Positions 12,247-22,626 of a stretch of 64,000 nt of DNA are shown here, one piece after another. Under the pieces are notes generated by a model. That model was not told the DNA's origin. It made no database searches and saw only the letters and a program-made list of their open reading frames with translations. Location: the NCBI GenBank assembly GCA_941918925.1, contig OW799234.1, positions 119,734,284 to 119,798,283 on the forward strand. The letters are read 5' to 3'. The DNA is from Phyto melanocephala. Taxonomy: Eukaryota; Arthropoda; Insecta; Diptera; Rhinophoridae. The translations under genes and the position numbers were made by a program. Position 1 is the stretch's first letter; each line of letters begins with the position of its first letter.

Positions 12247-15113
12247 ATGGAAAACAGTTTCTCTTATATAACGCGGCAGGATATTATAACTTTTCCATTT
12301 CCCTATAAACTATGGCTGGTGGTAAATTTAGAATATTGTGATTTTTTACAATGGAACCGCGATGGTACCGTTATTCTTCTGGACCTAGTGGCGCTTGAAG
12401 ATTATCTCAATTCCACACGTTCCATTTTTAAAATAAAAAATAGTTCTACTTTTCTACAGCATCTAGAGGATTTTAGATTTGAGCGTCTCAATGCCGCCCC
12501 CGAGGCAGAAGAAGATTTGTTATTGCAATATAAAAATGAACATTTCCAACGTCATCGTTTAGATTTGTTGGCGAAAATAAGGCGTCACAACTATCAGCTA
12601 TTAGGACAAATTTCTAAGGACACTTGTAACGGAAATGAGAGCAATATAAACAAATCTTGTGATTATAATGAAGACGCTAACATTCCAAAACATGTTTCTG
12701 ATAGAATGCTTGGTGATTTGTGTTTCATGTTTCACGGCGGTCTTTCAAAAATCAAAAAAAGCCGTTTACGTCTTCAAACATTGTTACATTTTCACAATGA
12801 AAAACGTATATTAAAGGAAAAGTTGCAAGCATCAGAGTTGGGTTTATATGGAAAGAATATGCGTTCTACTGCGATACCAGAAGAAGAACAAGTTATTGAA
12901 TTGCCCGTTGACTTGTTTGAAAATCCACATGATTCAGTTCTCAATTTGGGAGATGATTTTCGACCTGAATATGCAGGATACTATGGTAATTGTAGCAAAG
13001 ACCAGATAATAAATTTCTTTGGTGAATATTTGCCTATGTATGAAGATGGTTCAATGGAAGTAAAGAAAATTGTGGCAGATAATGGGTAATTTTTTTGTTT
13101 AATCTTTCAATTATTCGATAAATTTTTTTTATACAATAATTCGATAAGAAATTAATTTTAAATACTAGCTTTGATGACTCTTACCTAAGAAGATTTGCAC
13201 AGTCCTTCTTTTTTGAAATTGAAAAATTGTATGTCTCGTACCATATGGCCATACCTTTTGCTGTACAAAAACTTATCATTTGCTGTGTCACAGAACGATA
13301 ATTGGACTTATAAACCAATAGTCAGTCCAAAAGGATTAAATTCAGACGGTTCTTAAAATACGAAATAATTTTTCATTAATGATGTGCCTTAAAATGAATG
13401 CAAAATAACGAATAACATCTTAAACAATGCATAAAAACAAATATTATCAACTCATGCAACATCATTTATTACAAATTATTTTGCTTTTAGAGAGGCATAT
13501 AGAATGTATTCGTTTGCGCTTTTGATTAGGAAGTCCTGAGCAAATAATTAATCTTGAAATTACAATGTTTCAAATCGATTGAATTTGAAAACGAACGATT
13601 TTTATGACATATTCGGCCTTATTGTCATTTGCGTTGTCGTGTCGTTTTTGTGTCGAAAACGACAGAAATACGACAAGGTCTCATTCATTTTACATTGTCG
13701 TAAATATTACACGGTACCAAAAAATACGACAACGCCAATGACAATAAGGCTGATTAACTGCCTGTTCAACGATGTCGAAAGAAAACCCAAGCGAAATTTC
13801 ATTCGTACAAATATATTTAAAACAACAAAAACTAAAAATTTTTTTACGAATGAAATTTCGCTTGGGTTTTCTTTCAACATCGTTGAACAGGCAGTAAATA
13901 ATTTCTCCCTTTTGATTATAAATTCTGCGGCTCATGCAAACTGTAATTCGCACTGGATGAAGTAGTTCACGCGTTTCAATGTTTTACATTTTAAACAAAA
14001 ATTGCTCAGAAATTACACTTTTTTGTTTTATATTTTAATTATTAAATTTTTGAAACTTAGTTTAACCGAAAAATATAAATTAATTCACCTTAGTTAACGC
14101 TTTTTTGAAAGCGTCATTGCGAACAGCATTTCCAATCGCAATAGCTAACAGTTTTTACATACTAACTGTATTTTGTACATACGTAGATATTTCGTCGTTC
14201 GTAAATTATTGTGTTCTATGCGACGCATAAAACCTATACTTATAGAACACAATAATTTACGAACGACGATTTATATATTTGTATATCCATATATAGTTTA
14301 TTTAACATTGTCTTAAAATAAATAAATCGAAGTATATTTATTTAACTGGTAGTCTTGATTTTTCAGTTATTAATATAACTTCATCACAAGGTGTACTTCA
14401 GCTGTTACAGTTAATAGAAAGAAAAACAAATTCTCTCTCTCTTCTCTTAATTATTTCAAGTATCAAATTTCAAATACAATAAAAAAATTTCAGCAAAAAT
14501 ATTTCCCGAACTACCTGATGAATAAATATGTCTTGTAGAAATTTTAATTTTTATTTATTTTTTATTTAGCGCAACCAGTGTTAATAATTCACTTCAAATT
14601 AAGTGTGTTGATCTCAATACAACTCCATACTTCTCGTCCGATGTTCCAGCTAAGCCGAACGTTATTATTTCCACTCCTATAGCTCCAAATTCTACATACA
14701 ATTTAAACTTTTCTTCTAATCTTGAACCTATTTATATTACCAATGAAAATCCAGTAACTGTAACTCAAAATTATGGAAACAACGATAATGAATTTCCTGT
14801 AGCCCATTTAAATTCTAATACTTTTGATGACGAGCCCGATATTTCCATGGAAGAATTTATAAAATTTAAAGAATCACGCGGAGAAAATAGTTCTGAAAAT
14901 AGTCAGCAATTGACTAATGTTGATAAAAATGCTTGTGACGATTACAACAACACTTACACACAGGAGCAAGAGGATACGAAACCATTTCCGCAAATGCCAT
15001 CGTCAGTTCAAATGGAAATCACTGAAGATTTTAAAGAGAATGAAGAAGCAAATTTTCGAAATTTCTTTAGTCAATACCGTGCTTCGTTAAATTTATTGTA
15101 TGATCGCCAATAA
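12247..15113 (+). CDS. Protein with divergent HSF-type DNA-binding domain
   Basis: Two exons (12247-13085 and 14570-15113) join at phase 2 to give 460 residues. The 1.48 kb intron is bounded by GGTAAT and TTTATTTAG. Residues about 15-115 fit the heat-shock-factor winged helix-turn-helix: FPYKLW (18-23), an LQWNRDGTVILL strand region, IFKIKNSSTFLQHLEDFRF as recognition helix (about 60-78), then a loop and FQRHRLDLLAKIRR. HSF-family members bind DNA as transcription factors. Here the helix position that is normally the invariant Arg (SFxRQLN) is Gln71, and Asn/Tyr/Gly that follow are Glu/Phe/Arg, so sequence specificity is probably altered. The C-terminal half is acidic and Asn/Ser-rich, with no clear long HR-A/B coiled coil. 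ATG 12247 is used because it places the domain at the usual N-terminal position. No specific orthologue is named. Confidence 0.82.
13616..13750. repeat. Foldback with 25-bp arms in the HSF-domain gene intron
   Basis: GCCTTATTGTCATTTGCGTT at 13616 is mirrored by AACGCCAATGACAATAAGGC ending 13750 (about 23 of 25 pairs), with a loop of about 85 nt rich in TCGT/ACGA. It lies directly next to the MITE at 13758-13894. Confidence 0.6.
13758..13894. mobile_element. 137-bp MITE with 50-bp inverted repeats and TAA target duplication
   Basis: Left arm 13758-13807 starts CTGCCTGTTCAACGATG; right arm 13845-13894 is its complement with one mismatch; the loop is about 37 nt. TAA flanks both sides (13755-13757 and 13895-13897), the 3-bp TWA signature of PIF/Harbinger elements. 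It lies in the intron of the HSF-domain gene, so it would be transcribed as a near-perfect 50-bp hairpin. Confidence 0.75.
14193..14268. repeat. Perfect 27-bp hairpin in the HSF-domain gene intron
   Basis: CGTCGTTCGTAAATTATTGT... at 14193-14219 and its exact complement at 14242-14268, separated by 22 nt. The stem and loop sizes resemble a pre-miRNA-like or MITE-derived hairpin; nothing further supports an RNA gene. Confidence 0.6.
14340..14540. repeat. Degenerate copy of the ND-75-intron MITE
   Basis: It shares CTCTTCTCTTAATTATTTCA and CCGAACTACCTGATGAAT(A)AATATG with the better-preserved element at 19164-19376. The left inverted end is eroded. Confidence 0.55.
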
Positions 15114-15755
15114 GCAAATTTGTAGGAAATTTTCCTTCGACAAAAATAGAGTTGTTAATTTTGTTCATTTTTTGTGTTTAGTTCGTTTTCAAGATGTTTT
15201 GAAAATCAATACATATTGATTAAATTTAGTATAATTTTTCTTGATTATACATGGCATGTTGATATGATTTTTTGTTTAAAATATATATTAGATTTAGTAG
15301 TTTTTAAATTTTAAATACATATATTAAATAGTTTTAGTTCACTTAATTTAAATAATAAAATTATGTCTTAATTTTTAATTATAATAAATAACGTATCAAA
15401 TAAAAAATTAACATAGCTTATAGAATAAAAATTCTATAATTTTTCATGAACCGAATTATTGAATTTCAGAATTATTGTGAAATTAGTAAAATTTTGTTTA
15501 TATGCTTTACACCAACGATGCGTGAAATAAAATCAAATAATTAATAGAATCGATTAATTCTATAACCTAGAAGAAATCATAAACGCAATGCGACTTCAAT
15601 GCTAAAGATTCTGTAAATATATGGGAGAGTGGAGAAAAATATATTTTTAAATTTGCTGAAACAAGCGAAGCCATCTACGCGCTGTAAAGTTTTAATAATG
15701 CACAAACTGTTTTGATTAACATTTTTGGTACAGATAATTTAGAAATGTTTTCGAA

Positions 15756-15841
15756 AAGATTTCTATAAAAACCGCATGCAGTATTGTTATGTTTATTTAA
15801 GATTTCTATAAAAACCGCATGCAGTATTGTAATGTTTATTT
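15756..15841 (+). repeat. Tandem duplication, 2 x 43 bp
   Basis: The unit starting AAGATTTCTATAAAAACCGC at 15756 repeats at 15799 with one base difference (GTTATG/GTAATG). It is a simple local duplication. Confidence 0.9.
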
Positions 15842-16153
15842 TGGAAGAGAAATAAATTTTGATAAATTTTATTTGAAATGTATTTTTATTAATAAAAATT
15901 ACACTGTGCATCAGGTTTTCTGCAAATGAATATTAATTATATATTACTAATATTTTCATATAAACTAATAGTTAAAAATATCGAAAAATTCCTTTTCTAT
16001 TTGTTTTATATCTTTTTTTCTAAGTCAGTTTTTCATTCTTTAGACAAAAAATTATTTATTAATTAAGCACTTGCTACACTAATTTGATACCTTATAAAGT
16101 TTCCAAAAATTCATTCGTTAAGTTATTTATGATTAATACATATTTCATATTTA

Positions 16154-16296
<143 letters not shown>

Positions 16297-16403
16297 TAAG
16301 ATGACTTAAAGTGGTTTTTTTATAAATAATTTGTAGCTAAATAGTTAAGGGAAGTGTTTCAAACACAATTTTTTAACGCTTCACAAAAAAGTTAGAATGA
16401 AAT

Positions 16404-19400
16404 TTAACACACGGCACGTTGTTGGTGTTGTTTGCTGTTTTGTTTATTAACAGCCGATATACATTTAGCCATGGTAGGAGAAGCTCTCGAAACGGTATCG
16501 GTCATAAAGTAATCACGCAGTTCCTTTAATTTAATATCGATTTTAGTATTGTCAATAGATTTTGCCTAAAATAAGAAAACATTTAATTAAAAGCATTGTT
16601 TTTTAAATTATTTAAAAAATAATACCGTTGCTACTTGATCTGCTAGACCTTGGAAGGCTGCAGGTTCTAATTTACCCCAACGAGTCAAGTGAGGTGCAAT
16701 ATCTTCTATGCGGTTACGCAATTCATCGAGGGTGTCATATGGGAGAGGTGTTCCTATAAACAAAATAAAATTTGTTACAAAACAAAATTTTAACCTTGAA
16801 AAATAATTTTGGTGATCAGATAATTTCGTTCTGTGAACTTGCCAGCTATCCGCCTAAATCGATTTCGGCCTAAATCATGCGTTATATGAAGTCAAATATA
16901 TAAAAGAAAACAGCTAAAGAGAAATTATACTCTGATTGTATTGCTTAAGTTTTCCTACTTCCCATACGAAGGTTTATTCAACTAATCATTATTAATATTC
17001 TCTGGAATTACCAGAAAACTTAACAGAAACCTCAAATATTGTACTTTGAATGATAATCATTTTTTTTTTTCGATTTAAATTGTGATTTTTAATACAAATT
17101 TATAACAAGTACTCACCAGCTACTTCAGAAAGTGCACGTAAAATCTTCCAGTCTTCACGGGCCATACCTGGAGGCGATACAGCGACTAATGTTTGTTGAG
17201 CCCGACCTTCGGTGTTAACATACGTAGCCTGTTTTTCAGTGTAAGCAGCGCCAGGCAATACAGCATCAGCAATTGATGCACCATTGTCACCATGATGTCC
17301 AATATATACAACAAAACAGTCCTGTGGTAACTGATCACGGCTAATTCTTCCAGCATCAGCACCCAATAAAAACAAGACTTTTGGTTTTGCCTTAATGGCG
17401 ATTTGGAGACCGGGTTGATAGCCAATATCGTAGGCACCAGTTTGTCCAGCGTTTGTTTGCAAAACATTCAAGGCATTCCAGTTCTAAGATAATACAGAAA
17501 ATTTGAATTTATTTTTTTTATTTATTCATTTATTCCGTAATATAAAGATTTTAGTTAAATCACAATCACGGTATCACAACGGGACCCTCGGAGGACCCAA
17601 GTGAGCTATGCCTTCGGGCGGCTGCCGGATCTAACCTAACCTAGTTTAATCAATATTTATAGCTTTTAAATCTGAGATATACTTACAGGTTTATTGAGTT
17701 TTTTGCAGTAAGCAGAGACAGTAGCTAAGATACCAGAACCATCAGTACGTTCTAAAACATCAGCACCAATAATTATGGCGGGTTTTTTGGCACCCTCCAA
17801 AACCTTGGAGAAAGCATGAGAGCCTGAACAAACACGGGTTATTAAGCCAGCATCGTCACCTAAATTATCGTGGTTGTAAGAGAGATCAACTTTGGGACCA
17901 ATCGCGGCAATTTCTAATTCATTGTGAACATATGCTTTACGAAGCCGAGTATTAACCAAAGGAGCTTCATAGCGAGGATTTGTTCCAATTAGCAAAACTG
18001 CGTCGGCCTCTTCCAAAGCTGCAAAGGAATATTTAATACTATTATGTTTATTCAAACTTAGTAAAAAACAATTCTTACAAGCAATTGAGCTGTTGCAAAC
18101 ATAGTTAGAACGCAAATCTGTACTAGAACCGTTTGTAGCAAAGCCCTGCTCCGTGCACACAACTTCAGCTCCATTGCGGTTAAGTAAATCCTTAAGGGCT
18201 ACCATGGCTTCAACATCAGCCAATTGACCGGCAACAGCAGCCACTGAACCCTTTGCATTTTTCAAGGCTTTACCTACTGAAATAAGAGCACCCTCCCATT
18301 CAACAGCTTGCAATTCTCCGTTTGGCATACGAACCATTGGAGCTACCAAACGTTGACGTTTCAAACCGTCGCAAGCAAAACGTGATTTATCCGCCAACCA
18401 CTCTTCGTTCACTTCTTCGTTTTCGCGGGGTAAAATACGTAATACTTCATTGGTTCGGGTGCTTACGACAATATTACTGCCAACAGCGTCTAAAACATCA
18501 ATGCTACTAATCTTACGAATTTCCCAAGGGCGAGCTACAAAACTGGGTAGAAATATATTTTAATACACCACAATAATTTAAATCCGCAAATAATTTTTTC
18601 GTGTATTGAGTGTGCATAAATAGTTAAGTTTTTACTTATAAAAAAAAAACTTTTTTAAATAAATTATAAAAATTAAGATTTGAAAAATTATTTATAAAAT
18701 GTTTTATGTTTTTGCTGTAAAATAAATGTATGGTTTTCTATAATACACAATTTATATACTCTTGTTTTTACTTTGTTAATTCCCTAGATCTTATAGACAG
18801 TTAAATATATGCATAAATATTGTGTTTCTTGTGTATATGCGATCAAATGAATATATTCATGCAGTGGCCTTGTCATTGGCATATCTAAAAATTTTTCTGG
18901 GTGTGGCAAAAGCTTAAAACAATTTTTTTTTGGGGACAAAATCTTAAACTTAGTTAATTTTATTTCTTTAATAGAGTAATTTTTTTCAAATTCTTGGTGG
19001 GGAAAATTCATTTCTAGAGAAGGAATTGCACCCCCTAGAAGGGCCTAGTTACGCCAAAGTGTCTACTTGTTACTTAGTTTAAGATCGAAGTGTTATACAA
19101 CCTTTATCAATGAGCTTGTATGTTAACACTGTCATTGAAAATACCCAATGCTATAGTATATATCAAGGCATACTTATTCATCAGGTACTCTTGATTCGTC
19201 AGCTGATTATTTTTTTCAACTCTTATTTTTAATTTCAGCTGTCAAAATGCATAAATAAAAAACAATTTTCTCTCTTTTCTTAATTATTTCAAATGTCGAA
19301 CTTTATATACATATAAAAAATATAAACAAAAAAATTCTCTCCGAACTGCAATTACCTGATGAATTAATATGCCTTGAGTATATATATAGTTTTGTGATAT

Positions 19401-20527
19401 TTCAAGCACACTTAATTTTTTTGACACGGAGTTGGGGTATAAATAGATAATTAAAATGTACTCAAACTTAATTTTGCACAAGTTTTAAATTAAATAATTT
19501 TTTAATTTCCTATATATTTGGATATGTTCCGTAATTCTTTGAATTGTGGTACGAAGTGTTTTTATGCACAGTGTATTCGCAACGGTGTACTATATGAAAA
19601 TTACCTACCTGTATGGTTTGTTAGTTAAAGCCCCGACAGGACATAAATCAATAACATTGCCAGATAATTCAGTTAAAAACAGCTTTTCTACATATGTTCC
19701 AATTTGCATATCATTCCCACGACCTGTTGTACCCAAATCATCAACACCGGCAATTTCGGAAGCAAAACGAACGCATCGAGTGCAGTGAATGCAACGTGTC
19801 ATAATAGTTTTAACCAATGGACCAATATCCTTATCTTCAACAGCGCTAAAAATATAAAAACTCATATTTGTTGGTAAAAATGTAGACATAATTACATAAT
19901 TTAATTATTAAAGTGTGTAAAGGTAAATTAAAAATTACCGTTTGCCAGTATAATTAATATCAGTAAAACGTGACCGATCTGAACCGAATGCCATAGCTTG
20001 ATCTTGTAAATCACATTCACCACCCTGATCACAAATTGGGCAATCCAATGGATGATTCATAAGCAAAAATTCCATAACACCTTCGCGAGCCTTGCGGGTC
20101 ATTTCAGAATTTGTCTTGATACGCCATCCTTTCATGACAGGCATAGCGCAAGCAGCAACTGGTTTTGGACTCTTTTCCACTTCTACCAAACACATACGAC
20201 AATTACCTGCTACAGCTAAACGTTCATGATAGCAAAACCGTGGGATCTCCACACCAATCAATGCAGCTGCCTAAAACATTGGCAACAAATGTCATAATTA
20301 AAAAAATCAATGTTATATAAATCAATCTTTATGCTACAGCTTACCTGTAACACGGTAGTACCGGGCGCTACCTTAACAGGAATGTCATCGACAAACACTT
20401 CAATTTTTTCGGGGGCCTTGGCTGGTGTCTGTGCAAGAGCGGCACTTGTGCGCACCGCTTTACTGGCTATTTGATGTGTAGGCGAGCCCAGTTTGCCCAG
20501 GGCTCTAACAAACGGTGAACGAATCAT
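16404..20527 (-). CDS. ND-75: NADH-ubiquinone oxidoreductase 75 kDa subunit (complex I, NDUFS1), mitochondrial
   Basis: Minus-strand exons are 20345-20527, 19939-20270, 19609-19845, 18079-18542, 17687-18018, 17117-17483, 16626-16753 and 16404-16565. All have GT/AG borders and compatible phases, giving 734 aa (family about 730). The protein is the largest peripheral-arm subunit of complex I and passes electrons along Fe-S clusters in the mitochondrial matrix. Residues 1 to about 35 are Arg/Ala/Ser-rich without acids, fitting a mitochondrial presequence. Cluster ligands are visible: C74, C85, C88, C102 (2Fe-2S N1b); H134, C138, C141, C147 (N5); and CIHCTRC plus DLCPVG in exon 3 (N4). The molybdopterin-oxidoreductase-like half follows ([31 protein letters not shown]). 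The last exon ends [17 protein letters not shown], as in other insects. No defect is seen; the gene appears intact. Confidence 0.97.
17570..17650 (+). repeat. SINE/LINE 3' tail fragment in ND-75 intron
   Basis: ATCACAACGGGACCCTCGG, GGACCCAAGTGAGCT and a terminal AACCTAACCT match the tail module at 21668-21748. Only the tail is present; the head is missing. Confidence 0.5.
18543..19608 (-). other. ND-75 intron 3 with MITE
   Basis: The longest ND-75 intron (1066 bp), non-coding. It contains the 213-bp MITE at 19164-19376; the remainder is unremarkable AT-rich DNA. Confidence 0.7.
19164..19376. mobile_element. 213-bp MITE with about 24-bp inverted ends and 9-bp target duplication
   Basis: The left end CAAGGCATACTTATTCATCA pairs with the right end TGATGAATTAATATGCCTTG. 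AGTATATAT flanks both sides (19155-19163 and 19377-19385), although the AT-rich site makes the exact duplication length uncertain. A decayed relative is at 14340-14540. Confidence 0.65.
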
Positions 20528-20950
20528 ATTCCTCTTTAATAATCATACAAACAATCAATATTTTAACAAGATTCATTAAAATGTAAAATCTTTAATTACA
20601 TAAGTATCAAGAAGAACTTGACATTAACACTACAAATCTACATAATTTACATTTATTTAGTTTTGTTTATATGTTTTTAGTTTTACAATTAAAACAAAAA
20701 ATTTGAGTAATTTTTGTTTATTTTTAATTTAACTAAACTTTATTAAATTAACTTACCTAAAAATATGAAAATATACAAAGGCAGTCGAAAAAATTTAGTG
20801 GATGATTTTATTATGACATATGAAATTAGTGATGCCGGTCTTTTTAAAAATGTAAGTTTTTAGTAGTTATCCATCACGGATTGGTAACATATAGTTTATA
20901 ACACAGAATAAAAGGTTAAAGGTGTAAAAATTAAAAAAAATTCTTTACAT
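20528..20950 (-). promoter_or_regulatory. ND-75 5' flank, possible leader intron
   Basis: Upstream of the ND-75 ATG. On the minus strand TTTTTAGGTAAGTTAA (about 20746-20761) contains a consensus 5' splice site, and an AG lies just before the ATG, so the 5' UTR may be spliced. This is inferred only; no core promoter motif is secure. Confidence 0.3.
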
Positions 20951-22150
20951 TGAATTTTCTATGTTACTTGTTCTTTCATTTGATACGCATATTAATGAGG
21001 CTAAAAAAATACTATCCACTATTTTGCTTAGAGCACCATCTTTGATTTTAATTTTTTATAATGTTTTGTACTATTGGTCAAGCCCATTCTCATACGCATA
21101 TTGTGAGAATTGAATGGGCATAGTCGTAATTTTTATTTTTTCATACGCCATTTTATTTTGGACGCCATCTTGAATTTTGATTTTTTTATTATTAACTATG
21201 TCCCACTGGCTAAATCCTTTTGTTTGATATCAATATTGAGGGGGTTGATGTGCGTAAATTGTTAGTATATGTATATAAATTAATTGTGCACCATTTTGAA
21301 GTGGCGGCCATCAAGTACATATATACATTTTTTTAGTGTCCTCTTTTTGCTAGTCAAGCCCTTGACTTTCATAGCGTTCCTCTTTGTTGTCCAAATCCTG
21401 AAAAAATCGATTTTTGATTGTAAATTTTAGGGAAATAGCTATATAAAAGCTTTAATCTCAGTTAGTTTTAAACAGATTTGTCAGCATTTTTCAGCAGTAA
21501 TTTTTGTACTTACGGCATGTATTCTGGTATCTCTAGCATGTCCAAAAATTAATTAGAATCTTTAATAACCGGGTGCCCCGTTGGACTAGTCAGTAGTTAG
21601 CTGGTCTGCTAGTCTGGTGGTTGCGGCTTGCGGATTCGATGCTCTTTCTCTTCTTTTCTATTCTCTTCAGGTATCACAAAAGGATCAGTATAATGGACCC
21701 AAGTGAGCTGCACAACACTACCTGTTAAACCTACCTACCACACTACCTTAAATAACTTGACATACTTATATAGAACAATATATATTTTTCAAAATTATTT
21801 TTGTCCATAACTTTGCCGACTAGCAATTGATTTTTGCAAAGTTTTTTACGAATATCTCTTAAGACATATCTTACCTATATAGAGCTGAAACATTCTGAAA
21901 TCTTATAAAGTCATAGGGCGATTGTTCTGGGTTTTAATAGCGATATTTGGATATTTGCAAAAGATTGATATCACAAATCTGGGAAACGTATGGGGGATTC
22001 TTAAACCAACTCATGGACATTGCTCAGACGATTCCCCAAGTCAAAAGCTTTCAGAAAATATATACTTTATATGGTCGGAAAGTGTAGAAAATACAACCGA
22101 AATGACAAAGATAATTATACCCTTGGCCCCACAGGAAAAGGGTATAAAAA
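20950..22150 (-). mobile_element. INE-1-like element (long variant), interrupted by a SINE
   Basis: The right end reads AGAAAATATATACTTTATATGGTCGG...CAGGAAAAGGGTATAAAA, the inverted form of the family start. The interior has repeated 'GCCATTTTATTTTGGACGCC' and 'GTGGCGGCCATC' blocks as in 10271-11365. The hairpin end is lost and the left limit is approximate. A SINE at about 21569-21748 interrupts it. Confidence 0.55.
21569..21748 (+). repeat. tRNA-derived SINE, diverged copy
   Basis: GTGCCCCGTTGGACTAGTCA is the same head as the SINE at 58600, followed by a decayed B box (GCGGATTCGATGC), a CT-rich stretch (CTTTCTCTTCTTTTC), CAAAAGGATCAGTATAATGG and an ACCT-rich end. It is nested in the INE-1-like element. 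Confidence 0.65.
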
Positions 22151-22626
22151 AATGTGTAAGCTAATTTGTATTAGATTTGAATTAAAGAAATATTTATTCA
22201 TTAATAAGTTGAATGCAATTCAATTAGAATATAGAAATGAATTCTTCTTAGTTTAAACCTAATAAATAAAGCTAATGAATTATAACTTGAGGAATTAAAA
22301 TGGGAAATGAAATTTTATTTGAATTAAATGTTTAATAAATTATGCTAATTATTATATAAGTATATAAATAAATTATATTAATTCTTTCAAGGTACTGATG
22401 TATACTAAGCTTTTCATTAATGCTTATTTAATAACACGTTGAATGCCAAGAAAACTAAAAGAAGAGATATGATTGCTGAATGTCATTCATTCGCAAAAAT
22501 GTCAATAATATTGGTTTTGTTTGTGTGTATAGTACTATTATGAGTCTGGTTTAGTCCCAAACAAACAAAATATTTCATAGAAATTAAATAAATATCTTTG
22601 TAAATTGAGAAAATTTCATTTTTTTA
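22151..22626 (+). other. Upstream region of the 14-finger gene
   Basis: AT-rich, non-coding. The promoter and leader of the gene at 22627 should be here; no specific motif is claimed. Confidence 0.4.

Noticed and set aside
13579..13965. Frames of 128 (+) and 87 (-) codons in the HSF-domain gene intron
   Set aside because: Both are translations of the two foldback repeats, which is why each strand gives nearly the same peptide.
14193..14268. miRNA gene
   Set aside because: The stem is perfect and short with no sign of arm bias or conservation that can be judged here; MITE-derived hairpins are common in this intron, so no ncRNA is called.
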